Below are positions 35,126-46,959 of a stretch of DNA of 64,000 bases, one piece after another. The position numbers were made by a program, and so were the translations under genes. The stretch is from Protopterus annectens (taxonomy: Eukaryota; Chordata; Ceratodontiformes; Protopteridae): the NCBI RefSeq assembly GCF_019279795.1, contig NC_056748.1:605943636-606007635 (forward strand), read 5' to 3'. The stretch's first letter is position 1; each line of letters begins with the position of its first letter. Under the pieces are notes generated by a model. It saw only the letters and a program-made list of their open reading frames with translations, made no database searches and had not been told where the DNA came from.

Positions 35126-36176
35126 AACAGTAGTACTCTTATAGTGTGGTGTGCTTTTCTGATGTAACAGTGAATTTTGAAATTCATTATTTTATTATTT
35201 GAATTGGAGTTTATTTTTGGCCTGAGACCCACAACTTTGTGTCTTGCACATGAGATAAATAAGCTGTTACATGTGCACTTGGTAAAAAACAACAAAGTCC
35301 AGACTTATATGTATGATCATATATTTTATAATATGTCTTAATAGCACTTTACCTTTTAGTCATTTTTTTCAATAAACATCTTTATTAAATTATCATGTAT
35401 GACATAGGCAATCTTACATTTATATAAATGAGAAACAACATTGACACCACTTTAGTTGCAAACATTATACATCACAGACAGCATTGAAACAACTGTAGTT
35501 GTAAACATTATACACCACTTAAAATCTATACAGTCACTGTCAGTTAAACATTGTATGGCTCAGTCAAATCCTGCCTCTTAAACCTCATTCCTTCTCTGCA
35601 TTTATTGTTCCCACAATTCCCATTTTTTCCTATATAGTTTGCTCCATCCTTTTTCTCAAGATCCCAGTTCCAGTTGTTTTATCTCTGTTAGTATATTCAC
35701 TACTTCTAGTAAAGTTGGTCTAGACTTTGATTTGCATTTTCTAGTAATTGTTTTTTTGGCAGGCACCATAATTAGACTCAGCAAGGCTTTACTATGTCTA
35801 GGCAATTCTGATTCTGTATTATAGCTCAAAAAATTATCTTCCCAGTCAATCCAATCTGCTCACACAGCATCTCCGACAGAGCAGTCCAGACAGAATCCCT
35901 AAACTTCACCAGCTCACTACACTCCCTAAAAATATGTTCCCAGCCACCTCTTTCTTGCCTGTCACACCTCCAACATTTGCTATCCATCTGAGGAAAAATT
36001 CTTTGGAGTCTACTTGGGGTATAAAAATACCTATGTACACACTTCAGGCAAAGATCCTAAATCTTCTACACATTGTTGCATATTTGTGAGATATACATAG
36101 ATCCTCCCCATTGTTTCTTTGTGAATTGCTTATCTAGTCTCTCTTCCCAATCCTTTCTAAGCTCCTCTGATTGATT

Positions 36177-36900
36177 CTATATTTTTTCATGTAATATTTT
36201 ATATGCTCTACTAATTATTCTTTTTTTAATGGCATCTTCTGTTCTAGATTCTGTTAAAAACTCTATCTGTGCTGGTATTTCATTTAGGACCCCCCCCCCC
36301 ATTTCTTCCTCTTTGCCTATACTCTGATACCAATCCTTGATATGGAATGCAATCTCTAATCTGCATTCCAAATACATTCTTGGCCTATTTCTATTCTATT
36401 ACCTTTCCCTGTCTAGTTATTTTCTCCCAATACCTTGGTTCCTTTGCCAGTTTTCTCCAATAAATTCCAGCTCCCTCTTGCCTATTATCTGTACCCCTAA
36501 CCGCAGTCATCCCTATCGGCAGAATCTCTTTTCTCCATTCTTCTGCTGGTTTAGTTCTTAGAATAGTCCCTACTATTTTATGAATATAATACTCTATATG
36601 ATTTTTATTGCTTTCCTTAAGAGTCTGGATCCAAAATCCCAATTTCTCCTTATTTCTTGAGCCTCCCACCCCAATATCATCATCATTCCTTTCCACTTTA
36701 AATTATAGTTTTCTGCTTGTGTTATGTATAAGAGTCTTAACTGTGTTGCTCTAAAATATCCCCTCAAATTGGGTAATCCTAGTCCACCTTGTTCTATTGG
36801 AAGAATCAGCTTATCCCACTTGACCCTTGCTGTCTTCCCTTCCCAGATAAAATCCTTCAACTCTTTATAATTGCTAGCCACAGCTTGTCCTCTGGTTGAT
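36177..36900 (-). pseudogene. L1-1 ORF2 C-terminal region
   Basis: ORFs 36881-36594, 36696-36391 and 36377-36177. KELKDFIWEGKTARVKWDKL with LPIEQGGLGLPNLRGYFRA is the FIW...GGLGLPN block downstream of L1 RTs. IYWRKLAKEPRYWEKI and the LTESRTEDAIKKRIISRAYK segment fit the distal ORF2. A Cys-rich segment with WRCDR-like codons lies near 35960-35940 (minus). The frames overlap through indels. Confidence 0.72.
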
Positions 36901-37300
36901 AAAAATATGCCTGACCTGTATATAAGACTAAAGGGACTAAAAACATTTTAATTGCTTGTATCTTAGTATCCATATCCATATAATAAAACTTCCAGTTTCT
37001 CAGTTTTTGTATTATCTCTTCTTTAGTCTCTTACCACATATCCTTAGCTGCCGCAACAGAGCCATTTCTAATCCATACTCCTAAATACTTCATTTTATCA
37101 TGTCCCCATAAATATGGATACTGTTGGATCAATTCTTGTGTAGGTACATATTTTACCAGTATTACCTCTGTTTTAGCTTCATTAATTTTGTATGCTGAGA
37201 AGATCTAAAAGTATCTTAAAATGTTCCACATCACTGTAATGTCCCTTTTTGGTTTTGTCATATATAAAATAATATCATCTGCAAATAGATCCAGCTTTTC

Positions 37301-38340
37301 CTAACAACCATACCAATTATATCCCATCTTTGCCAATGGTTCTAAATATAATGCAAACAACAAAGGGGAAAGCAGACAACTCTGCCTGGTTCCTCTATTC
37401 AAGCAGAAGTTATCAGAGAGGACACCACACACTTTAATTTTCACCACCGATCCCTCATATATACTCCTAATCAACCTTATAATTGTATCAGGGAAAGCAA
37501 ATGCTTCCATTGCCCTGTTCATGAAGTCCCAGTCTACTCTGTCAAATGCTTTTTATTCATCAAGACCCACCAATAACAGTGGTATTTTCTTACATTCTGC
37601 TTCCCTCTGGATCAGGTCTACTTTAGATTGACGAAAAGTTAAAACGTCAAACGTGCACATGCGCGTTAATGCAGAAATTCAATGTTTATTTTTTGGATCG
37701 CAGTATAGTGAGGATCGGAATATTTGCCCTTTCTTCACTGTAGTGCGAAATCGGAGTTGGAAATATATTTAGCAGGGGGTGTGGGGGGCACAGTCCCCCA
37801 CAATAGCAATTTTGAATTTCTGCATTTACGCTCATGTGCGCGTTCGACATTTTGATTTTTCGTCTATATAATATAGACCCTCTGGAGCATCACTGTTCTG
37901 TTAATATTGTCAAATGCTTGCCTCTCCTCCACACAACCACACTAATCCATATCTATCAATTTTGGTATCACTTTTGCCATTCTTTTAGCCATTATAGACA
38001 TAAACACTTTATAATCATGGTTTAGTATTGAAATGGGCCTGTAAGAAGTTAGATCCGATGGATCTTTACCCTTTTTAGGTATTACCGTTATCACCACCTT
38101 CTTCCAGGATGTTGGTACTTCTCCTCCTCTTAAAATAGTGTTAAACAAAACCTTCCAGATGTTTATCATTTTTTCCCCTCCTAGCTTCCAAACTTCCACA
38201 GCAATACCATCTAACCATGGGGACTTTCCTGTAGATTGGTTATACATAACTATTTTTATCTCATCTCTTCCTATCCTAACTGTTGGTAATTGAGCCTCAT
38301 CTACCTCTCACCTTGGCATATTTAATTCTTCCATAAACAT
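37301..38340 (-). pseudogene. L1-1 reverse transcriptase, split by a TIR element
   Basis: ORF 38247-37942: NQSTGKSPWLDGIAVEVWK, VPTSWKKVVITVIPKKGKDP and SYRPISILNHDYKVFMSIMA, all L1 RT blocks. After the insertion come the sequence around 37560-37520 (LLVGLDE then KAFDRVDWDFMN) and ORF 37522-37301: IRSIYEGSVVKIKVCGVL and RGTRQSCLLSPLLFALYLEPLA. The (F/Y)ADD block lies just below 37300, where LFADDIILY-type codons are visible at about 37285-37262. Stops and shifts are scattered throughout. Confidence 0.82.
37624..37868. mobile_element. MITE-like element with TIRs and G-rich core
   Basis: Left terminal sequence (37624-37682: gacgaaaagttaaaacgtca, then acgtgcacatgcgcg, then aatgcagaaattcaa) is matched in inverse at 37814-37868. 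About 50 bp of TIR with a core containing cactgtagtgcgaaatcgga and a G-tract run (37775-37800). No coding capacity. It interrupts the L1-1 RT. Superfamily unknown; target duplication not clear. Confidence 0.75.
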
Positions 38341-38479
38341 TTCCATGTGATAACACTTTAAGGATATTTTGATGCTTATTGATTTTTAAATTGAATAACT
38401 GCTTGCTAAATATGATTGGGGCTATGTCACATGTTTACCTTTTTGGATTATTTTAAATATGTGTAAGTTGAAATGAGTT

Positions 38480-38620
38480 TTACTTTGCACCGAAGAAGGG
38501 TCTAACCCAAAATCTTTGCTGTATATCACAGTTTTTTAGCAGTCTCAAGTCCAGTCTTTTTTGTTTTTTACTCATTTGATTTACTGGATGCTTGGTTCAC
38601 TCCAACTTTGATCCATTTTT
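38480..38620 (+). repeat. PLE terminal-like segment
   Basis: caccgaagaagggtctaaccc then aaaatc at 38489-38515: GAAGA, a GGGT-ACCC hairpin, then AAAA. This follows the pattern of the other PLE ends. The following sequence (cagttttttagcagtctcaa) is also PLE-end-like. No PLE coding sequence is adjacent. Confidence 0.45.
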
Positions 38621-38712
38621 TTGTTAGTACATGTGCACATGGTGAGAAGATATAAACATCTGCACGTACGGCAGGTGCAGGGCCAAACCAAATCAGATCT
38701 CCATAAATAAAT

Positions 38713-39011
38713 GGCCTGCACCAAAGTGTAAAAAGCACAGACCACACATAAGTGGATAGCTATAACATTTGTTTAATGATTCCAGTCATATATCTAATGG
38801 TCCCAAACCGGTTTCGGCATAACCGCCTTCCTCAGTGGGATATCCCACTGAAGAAGGCAGTTATGCCAAAACCGGTATGGATATCCCACTGAGGATGGTG
38901 GTTATGCCGAAACTGGTTTGGGACCATTAGATATATGACTGGAACCATTAAGCAAATGTTATAGTTATCCACTTATGTGTGGTCTGTGCTTTTTACACAT
39001 TGGTACAGGCC
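38713..39011. repeat. Inverted repeat built from PLE-type termini
   Basis: Arms of 133 bp (38713-38845 and 38879-39011) differ at only about ten positions. The 33-bp spacer holds a third copy of the core cactgaagaaggcagttatg then ccaaaaccgg. Each core is CTGANGA, a GGC...GCC hairpin, then GAAACC (or AAAACC). Inverted, partly tandem terminal repeats are characteristic of Penelope-like elements; here no coding part remains. Confidence 0.7.
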
Positions 39012-39159
39012 GTTTGTTTACATGTGCACTTGGTAATAGAGAACCTTGAGCCAAGGTTCATTGACATGCATCAAGACACCTTACTGAGGCCATATGTTCA
39101 TGGCACTGAAGTCAAAAGGGTTTGAAAGTATAAAATAATTACTGCTTGTTGATGATTAG

Positions 39160-39770
39160 GGTCTGGTGGCTCAGTTGGTGGTCAAACAGCTCCAGGAATC
39201 CAAACTGCATTGTCTCAACAATAGCTTCTTTTTTAATTGCTTCAAAACTCTGGCAGTCTTTTCCTCCCTACCTAACTAACAATACAAGTCATCTAAGTTC
39301 AGGTCACAATTCAAACAGCTTCTGATACAACAATGTGAATGCAAATGCCAAAATGTAGGATGTATCACATAACCAGCAAAATTTCCTGTAGATGTAATTC
39401 TTGTCTTACCACACCTCTCTTCCTCAGTGTTCCTCTGTAACCTAATTGACTCTGGAATATGTAAATATCAGTAAACATTTTTCATTGTTGCCTAAGTTTA
39501 TCTATAATTATACTTGTTTTGTCAATTGTGATTCATGTAACACTGAATAGTGACTCTGTCTGCTGTAATGTCATTGCTTCAGTTGTTTTTACTGTTTTTG
39601 CTTGTGCTGAAATAATTGTTTATTTATTTTAACTTGTACTAGAACATTTTTTATTATTACCATCTAAAGTAACCCAGCCTAAGTCTGCAAATTGTTGTAT
39701 TTTGATCAGTGCCCTGCCCAGGTAAACAAAATGTAAATAAATAAATAAATAAAGACATAAATAAATAACC
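39160..39770 (+). mobile_element. LINE 3' end with (AAAT)n tail
   Basis: A frame near 39240-39350 resembles the distal LPSYL...FKxxLK region of CR1/L2-type ORF2. The following non-coding part resembles 43060-43248 (tgtttattttaact, later gccctgcccaggtaaac) and ends in aaataaataaataaataaa at 39733-39768. Clade uncertain. Probably the same family as 42840-43249. Confidence 0.45.
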
Positions 39771-39826
39771 CCATGCAAAAATGATTGTAGTTTTGTGTTG
39801 ATTAAAAAACATATGTGTGGTCAATG

Positions 39827-40026
<200 letters not shown>

Positions 40027-40029
40027 TCA

Positions 40030-40625
40030 TATGGATTCACTTTGGAATCTCAAAATATTGAAATGTCGAATTTCAATATCTCAGGACCAAAGTGTTGAAT
40101 CTGCAAATGTGCAAAACTGCAGAATATCGAACCCAGAAAAGTCGAACCCATGGTACTGACAGCGCATTAGGTAAGTGTGTTTTTTTAAGGGTTTTGGGGA
40201 GGGTTTGTGTGTCTGTAAGTGTGTCGGGGAGTGTTAGGTGTGGGTTAGGGTACGTAGGTGAGAGTGTGAGTGTGTCAGTGTTGAGAGTGGTGGTTTTTGT
40301 ATCTGTATGATGTTTGTGCGAGGGGGGTGTGGGATGTATGTTGGTGGGTTTTGTGTGTGTTGGTCTTTAGTGCGATCTCGGAGTTAGTATATATAAGTAG
40401 GGAGGTGTGGGGGTGCAGTGGGGCTTGACCCCTGCTTATAGTAAGTGTGTGTTTGTGTATTTGTGTTGTTGTGTGGAGGTAGGTGTAGTTGTGTTTGTGT
40501 GTGTACTTTAATGGTCAAAGTTTTATGTTTTTTGATTGTGGTTTTCGGTGTTTGGCTGTTTTGGCTTTATAGTCTCGGAATACTGAAATTCAACATTTCA
40601 GTATTTCGATATTATAAAGTGAATC

Positions 40626-40631
<6 letters not shown>
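40030..40631. mobile_element. 600-bp element with about 55-bp TIRs
   Basis: Left end from 40031 (atggattcactttggaatct, then caaaatattgaaatgtcgaa) is matched in inverse by the right end (40568-40629: gaaattcaacatttcagtat, then ttataaagtgaatcca). Interior is TG-rich with the G-rich core at 40365-40435. No transposase. It sits between AT microsatellites, which obscure any target duplication. Confidence 0.75.

Positions 40632-40680
<49 letters not shown>
40629..40680. repeat. (AT)n microsatellite
   Basis: Pure AT run right after the TIR element. 40681-40949 beyond it holds nothing recognisable. Confidence 0.95.
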
Positions 40681-40682
<2 letters not shown>

Positions 40683-40949
40683 TTAGCCCTTTTTAATAAA
40701 TATTCCTCTAGAAATTAAGCTTGGTAGAGGTGGCATTAGCATTTTTAAACAAACATTCTTCTAAAAATTAAGCTGTATGGTTGATTTTCTAACGTTCCTT
40801 ACTAAAATAATGACTAAGATATTTTTTTCAAAATGTAGTTCTGATTGCTATGCACATTCAAATCAGTTGTTCAGTTCTATAAGTTATTTACTCATTCAAA
40901 GATATACTAAAAGTAATTAAACTTAAAAATATGGAGGTTAACTAGCAGG

Positions 40950-42430
40950 TGTTCATAGGTTCATAGGTTCATAGGTTCATACTAGGCTATCTGCCCAAGG
41001 GCATTTATAAGCCTAGCCCATAGTTATGTGGCTTTCACCACCCCTTTAGTTTGAATAAAAACTATGCCTATCATTTTGCTGTGCCTCTGTCAAGCAGTGA
41101 CACTGAAGTAATCCCTGGGGTATATCTGCAGTCTCCCATCCATTGGTCAAGATTCCTCTTGAACAAGGCCAGAGAGGTGCTCTGCCTCACATATACCGGG
41201 ATTTTGTTCCACAGCATAGGGAGTCTCTGGGTGATGAATCTGTCCCTCCAGCACGTTCTATTTATAACCGTGTCAAGGTTTAAGTCTCCCCCCTTGTGGT
41301 TCTGAGGGATCTAGATTTTTTGAGGTGAAGCATATTCATCAAATCTGGGTTTGACATGGCCTTATATGTCAGGCACAGGTCACCTCTGAGCAAGCGGTAT
41401 GAGACTGAATAGAGCTGGAGTTCTTTCAGTCGGGCAGCATAAGACATATTTTTGAGACCCTTTATCCTTTTGGTGAGGAACTTTTGGGGCCTTTCAAGCT
41501 GCAGCAGGTGTCTGGTCAGATACATTCCGAACGGGGCATTGTACTCAATCATAGGTCTAATGAGTGATGAGTACAGGGGGACGATGACCTCCCTTGATCT
41601 AGATGTGAATCCCTTCATGATCAAGTGGGTGATATAGAAGGTTTTCCTAACTACTTTAGCAACATGAGTGTCAAGCGAAGGCTACTGTCAACCTGGGTCC
41701 CCAGATCTCTGATGACTTTTTCTGTGCTCAGTGGATTGCCACCTATATGGTAGCTAGGGGTAACCTTGTTTTTCCTGAAGGGTATGACTATGCATTTTTT
41801 GGCGTTTAACTTCAGGCCATGGCTCTGGCACCAGTTATCCGTTTCTGTGAGGCCCTTCTGGAGGATATCTGTGTCAGATGTGTTTTCGACTATGGCGCCC
41901 AGTTTGCAGTCCTCTGCAAACTTTGTCAGCCATAACCCTCCTGTGTTTGCTTGTACTTCAGAAAAGTAGATGCCGAACAAGAGTGGACCCAGGACTGAGC
42001 CCTGTGGGACACCACTTGTGACAGGCTTTGAGTCTGACATGGCTCCAGCAACTCTGACCCTGTGGGTTCTGTCACTTAGCCAGTTTGCAACCCATCTTGT
42101 GATGTATGGGTTTACATTCAAGCTGATGAGTTTTTCGATGATACCTGAGTGGGGTATTGTGTCGAAGGCCTTTGCCAGGTCGAGGTAGGCTGTATGGACT
42201 GCCTTTCCCTCATCAATGGCCTTGGTGACTGTCTCGAAAAAGTCAACCAAGTTTAAGAGGCAGGATCTGCCTTTGACAAAGCCAAACTGGGTTGGATCCA
42301 AAGTCTGCAAGTTCCCTATGTCTTTATTTATGAGTTCCATTATGATCCTCTCCATGGCTTTGCAGATAAGGCTTGTCAAGCTAATGGGGCGGTAATTTCC
42401 AGGGTCTGTGGAGGCACCGCCCTTATGAGG
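40950..42430 (-). mobile_element. CR1-C: CR1-like LINE
   Basis: Inverse orientation. Its 3' end at low coordinates shows four octamers (gttcatag x3 and gttcatac at 40951-40982), the longest such tail of the four CR1 copies, then the conserved aggctatctgcccaagggca. 5' truncation near 42430 lies in the LHKGGASTDP codons of the RT. Confidence 0.88.
41051..42430 (-). pseudogene. CR1-C reverse transcriptase
   Basis: ORF 42379-41651: LICKAMERIIMELINKDIGN, DPTQFGFVKGRSCLLNLVDF, AYLDLAKAFDTIPHSGIIEK, SGVPQGSVLGPLLFGIYF, and KFAEDCKLGAI, where the catalytic FADD has become FAED. A deletion near 41650 shifts to ORF 41624-41280 (GFTSRSREVIVPLYSSLIRP, YAARLKELQL). The distal LPMLWNKIP-type block follows in another frame to 41051. 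The altered Asp alone would inactivate the polymerase. Confidence 0.87.
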
Positions 42431-42439
42431 TGTGTATTG

Positions 42440-42830
42440 TTATCTCTGTTATTCTATGAGTTTCTTCTTTTTTATTGAATGTGAATGGCTAAGACATGTA
42501 ACTGAATATAACAGAAATATACTAATTTATACTTCTTGTTAGAAGCATACATATTTCAATTACTACACATTAAGCTGCTTTAACATAAGTTTCTAATCTG
42601 GAAAATTAATACATCATCTATCTTATTGCCTTATATGATGTTTATATGCAAGTTTGTTGAAGGCCCAGAGAAACTTTAATAGTATATCATTCATTTTTCA
42701 CTGTTATTTAGAAGGAACAATACTGATTTTATGAATAATATAAATTATTTTAGGAAGCAAGACCATTTTAATAAGTTGAAGTCTTTCTTGAAAGTTGTAC
42801 ATCTGTTTATCTCATATTTGAATTAGGTTT
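42440..42830 (-). pseudogene. L1-2 post-RT region
   Basis: Around 42795-42670 the minus strand gives FQERLQLIKMVLLPKIIYII then KISIVPSK and, after stops, ILLKFLWA. These are the LP-iiY...iP and FiW blocks of L1 ORF2 downstream of the RT. Confidence 0.6.
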
Positions 42831-42839
42831 ACTAAAAGC

Positions 42840-43249
42840 GCACCTACAAACATGCTGGCTATGTCCTTGCAACTCCCACTCTAATATCACCCACCCCATC
42901 CAAACACTACCTTTCTTTCCACTCCACTAACTACCTTGATTATAGCAAGCTCAGATGCTCATAAGCCTACTACTTATACAGCAAGAACTTCTTATTTTAA
43001 CATTTGTTAATGTCTGTTATGTACTTCACAGATAAAGATTCTAGTTGTCTGCTGATGTACTATGTTCTTCATCTGTAAATATGTTGTAAGTAATTGCTAT
43101 GTAAATTGTTAATCACTATGTAATCCAATGTAACTACTGTCTGTTTATTTTAACTGTGGAGCTTTTCTTCCCGGGCCTCCGCTTAAAATGGACCTACATC
43201 CAGTTGGACACTCCCGGTCAACAAATATAAATAAATAAATAAATAAATA
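42840..43249 (+). mobile_element. LINE 3' end with (AAAT)n tail, inserted in L1-2
   Basis: Non-coding 3' sequence with cttttcttcccgggcctccg, then cttaaaatggacc, ending cccggtcaacaaatataaat and repeated aaat to 43248. L1-2 coding resumes on both sides, so this is an insertion. Related tails occur at 11000-11056 (+), 39700-39770 (+), 58135-58200 (-) and 61125-61190 (-). Confidence 0.6.
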
Positions 43250-44890
43250 CAGTTATTTGTTTCTATTAATGCTTTATCAACATTAATATCTCTAATTATA
43301 TCACAAGATTTTCCTAGGACTACACCAAGATATTTCATCTCATTAGAAACCAAAAAATGTTCAATAACGTCAACTGAATATAGATTATTGTTAATTAATA
43401 AGTATTTAGTTTTATTGTTATTGAAATGGATACCCCCAACTTTTCCAAGTTTTTGAGTGATATTAAATCATTTGTGAATAGATATATTTAGTTTGGAGAT
43501 TGTTAAAAGCATATCATCTACAAATAACATAGTTCTTTATGAACAAAACCCATACGTTCCTTAACTGGATCTTATAACTATGGCTACCATTTCAATTCCC
43601 AAAGGAAATAAAATGGGTGAAAGTGGACAGCTTTGTTTAGTCCCTTTCAGTAAGTCTAATGAATCACAAAGATAGGTACCTATTTTTGCATAAGCTTTAC
43701 TTCCTAAGTAAACATTCTTAATCAAACTTTTAAATTCCTGAAATAATCCAAAATGTAATGATTTGAAAATAAAAGTCCAGTTTATTATGTCAAAAGCTTT
43801 TTTTCTATATCTAAACTTATTAAGGCTAAACCATCACCTCTTTTATTTGCTAAATCTATAATTGTTATTATTCTTTTGATATTATCATCTGTTTGCCTTT
43901 AAGTATAAAACTTGTCTGATCTTCATTAATTAGTATAAGGAATACATGTATTAACCTTTCTGCTAAAATAGAATTAAAGGCTTTGAAAAACACATATAAT
44001 AGAGATATTGGTATAGAGATAATTAATTATTATTTTTATGTATTTGAGATTCTAGAAAATATTTCCATGGTGGGTTAGTGCTAGAATTAGAGTGGCTTGT
44101 AATTAGTGTATTAAGAAATACAGTTATTACTCTCTGTGAAAAAATATATATTTCAGGACTTATATTATCTATACCTGGAGCTTTGCTTTTTTAATAGTTT
44201 AACTAACTTTTTGTTTAATTTTACCCACAGATATTATTTTATTAAGGTTGTCATTTTTCTACTTCAGAAATCTTGGGGATTTCTAATTTGTCAAAAAATG
44301 AACATTTTTTTGTATTAGTTATTGCATATTTATTTGAATTATTTAAGTTTTTGTAATATGATTTAATTTCTTTGAGAATATATTCAATATCTGTCATATG
44401 TTTATTGTTTTAGTGTTCAAAATATTTGTAATATATGGTTATTTTGAATGTATTTTAAATCTTCTTATAATAATGTGCATACTTCCATGAGTCATTGCAT
44501 AAATATGACTTTTGAATTTCTCTAGAACTATAGATGCTTTATATAAGAATTGTTTGATGTTGTTTGTTAAGATTTTCAATCCAATTTAATAAAGAATTAT
44601 CATCTTTTTGGAAATCTTTTTTAAAATTATTTGCATTTCATCTTGTATTTATTTGATGTCCATATCACATTGTTTCCTTTTCTTACTATATCAAGATATT
44701 ATGTCACTGTATAAGTAGGCCTTAAAGGAGTACCATACCATTAATATATCTGTTCCTTCTTTAAGACAGGTGTCCAAAAACATTGACCTCATTTATAAAC
44801 CAAGAATTAAAATATTCTAATTTAGTTATATAAGCTGGAATCTTTTTTGGACATGTGATTTTTTTTATAATTACCTTTTACATTCATATT
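43250..44890 (-). pseudogene. L1-2 reverse transcriptase
   Basis: Minus-strand frames show KKAFDIINWTFIFKSLHFG (about 43800-43745), LIKNVYLGSKAYAKIG, LLKGTKQSCPLSPILFPLGI (about 43660-43600; the LRQGCPLSP block), LFVDDMLL (about 43535-43510; catalytic DD kept) and NEMKYLGVVLGKS (about 43350-43310). Heavy frame decay. 43990-44890 is RT-proximal but poorly readable. Confidence 0.7.
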
Positions 44891-44904
44891 AATGCAATTA
44901 ATCC

Positions 44905-46924
44905 TTTACTAATGCACTCTACAGGCACCTACAAGAATACATGGATCATGCTATCCCAAACAAAACCAAGACTCACTCCTCCAAGAAAAGGAAACCAGTC
45001 TGGTGGACCCCTGCCATAAACAAGCTATACAATAGAAGGAGGAAACTAGTATAGAAGAGAGTAAAATCCCAAGAAGGGAAGACATCCCTGATCAGTATCA
45101 GCAAGAAACTATGATACCTTATAAAATCATCCAAGGCTAGCTTCGAAAGAAAAATTTCCATGGACTCCAAAGATAACCACAAGGCATTCTTTAGCTTTGT
45201 CAAGAATCTAAGTGGCAATTCTCAGATCTGCTCAGAGTTAGTGCAGAATGGCACAACATACACTGAACTGACCAATATAGCCAATATCCTGGCAGACAGG
45301 TTCAGTGCAAACTGCACCCACCTCTCACCCCCAAAAGGGCCCATAACTATACCAGAAGAATGTAGTGCCCCTGAAATCACAGACACTCAGGTTAAAACAG
45401 CCCTCTCCAAAGCCAAAAACACAGCATCAATGGGACCGGACGGTGTCCCAGGCTGCAACCTACATGAGCTCAAAGATGAACTAACCCTTCACCTAAACAC
45501 ACTGTTTAAACTCAGCCTCTCCACAGGCTACATGCCCACAGAGTGGCGCACAGCAACGGTTATTCCGCTCCACAAAGGTGAAGCCACAACAGACCCCGGG
45601 AACTATCACCCTATAAGCCTGACTAGCTTGGTCTGCAAAGCTATGGAGCTCATCTTTATGGATCTTATTAACATTGGAAACCTCCATACACTGGACCCTA
45701 CCCAGTTCAGCTTTGTTAAGGGCAGATCATGCCTCCTAAACCTGGTGGACTTCTTTGAGACAGTTACCAAGGTTATAGATGAGGGAAAGGTGGTTCACAC
45801 AGCCTACCTAGACCTCGCTAAGGCCTTTGACACCATTCCCCACTCAGGTATTATAGACAAGCTCACCAGCCTGAACATAAACCCCTACGTCATGAGATGG
45901 GTTGCCAACTGACTTACTGACAGAACCCACATGGTAAGAGTTGCGGGAGCTGGGTCTGACTCTAAACCGGTTACAAGTGGCATTCCCCAGGGCTCAGTCC
46001 TAGGACCCCTCCTGTTCGGCATATACTTCCCAGAGGTAAAGGCAAGCACAGGAGGACTATGGCTGACCAATTTCACAGACAACAGCAAACTAGGGGCTAT
46101 AAATGACTCTCCGGCTGACACAGACATCCTCCAAAAGGGTCTCACTGAGACAGATACATGGTGTCAAAACCATGGTCTCAAGCTAAATGCCAGAAAGTGC
46201 ATAGTCATCCCCTTTGGAAAAAACAAAGTACCTACAAACTACCACACAGGTGGTAACCCCCTAAATATGGAAGATGTAATAAGAGCTCTACAGGGCCCAA
46301 GTAGATAGTAACCTCTCCTTTGATAATTACATTGCCAAAGTGGTTAGAAAATCCTTCTATGTGGCCCACCTAATCAGAAAAGGGTTTGCATCCAGATTGA
46401 AAGAGGTCATTGGGCCCCTCTATGCATCACTCATCAGACCCATCATAGAGTACAATGCCCCATATGGGATGTACCTTACAAGACACCTGCAACAACTGGA
46501 AAGACCACAGAAGTACCTCACCAAGAGGATCACTGGCTTCAAGCAGATGCCCTATGCAGCTCGACTGAAGAAACTTCAGCTGTGCTTGGTTGCATACCGC
46601 CTACTCAGAGGTGATCTCTGCCTGACATACAAGGCCGTGTCCAACCCAGAATTGTTGGACATGCTCCACTTAAAAGAAAACCATATCCCCTCGAGCCACA
46701 CACTCCAGGGATCTAAACCTCACCACAACAATAAATAGAACGTGCTGGGGGATAGATTCCTGTCCCAGAGACTTCCCATGCTCTGGAACAAGATTCCAAT
46801 CTACATTAGGCAGAGCTCTTCACTAACCCTCTTCAAAAGAAACCTTGATGAGTGGATGGGAAACATAAAGTTTACCCCAGGGATCACTTCAATGGCTCTT
46901 CTGGACAGAGGCACAGGGAACTAA
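44905..46924 (+). pseudogene. CR1-D reverse transcriptase
   Basis: Open stretches 45160-45912, 45931-46308, 46340-46738 and 46742-46924. Motifs: HKAFFSFVKNLSGNS, IANILADRFSANC, KNTASMGPDGVPGCNL, AYLDLAKAFDTIPHSG, SGIPQGSVLGPLLFGIYF. The catalytic box reads NFTDNSKL instead of KFADDCKL, losing the second Asp. An in-frame TGA at 45910-45912 replaces a Trp/Leu-region codon, and a frame change lies near 46295. Confidence 0.86.
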
Positions 46925-46935
46925 TCAAAGGGGGT
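44905..46935 (+). mobile_element. CR1-D: CR1-like LINE, longest copy but no 3' tail
   Basis: Extends further 5' than the other CR1 copies, into the endonuclease-RT linker (KKRKPVWWTPAINKLYNRRR, about 44981-45040). It stops a few bases after the ORF2 stop (46922-46924) and lacks the conserved 3' UTR and octamer repeats seen in A, B and C. It splits L1-2. Confidence 0.85.
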
Positions 46936-46959
46936 GGTGTATTGATCAGAAATAAGAGA

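Larger units (their letters stand above)
35361..38345 (-). mobile_element. L1-1: L1-like LINE, 5'-truncated
   Basis: On the minus strand: RT (38340-37300), C-terminal region (36900-36177), a 3' UTR, and an end reading taaagatgtttattgaaaaaaa at 35380-35361, i.e. an A-rich tail at the low coordinate. The same 3' sequence recurs at 62318 onward (L1-4), nine positions in ten alike by eye, showing a single family. Interrupted by a small TIR element (37624-37868). Confidence 0.82.
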
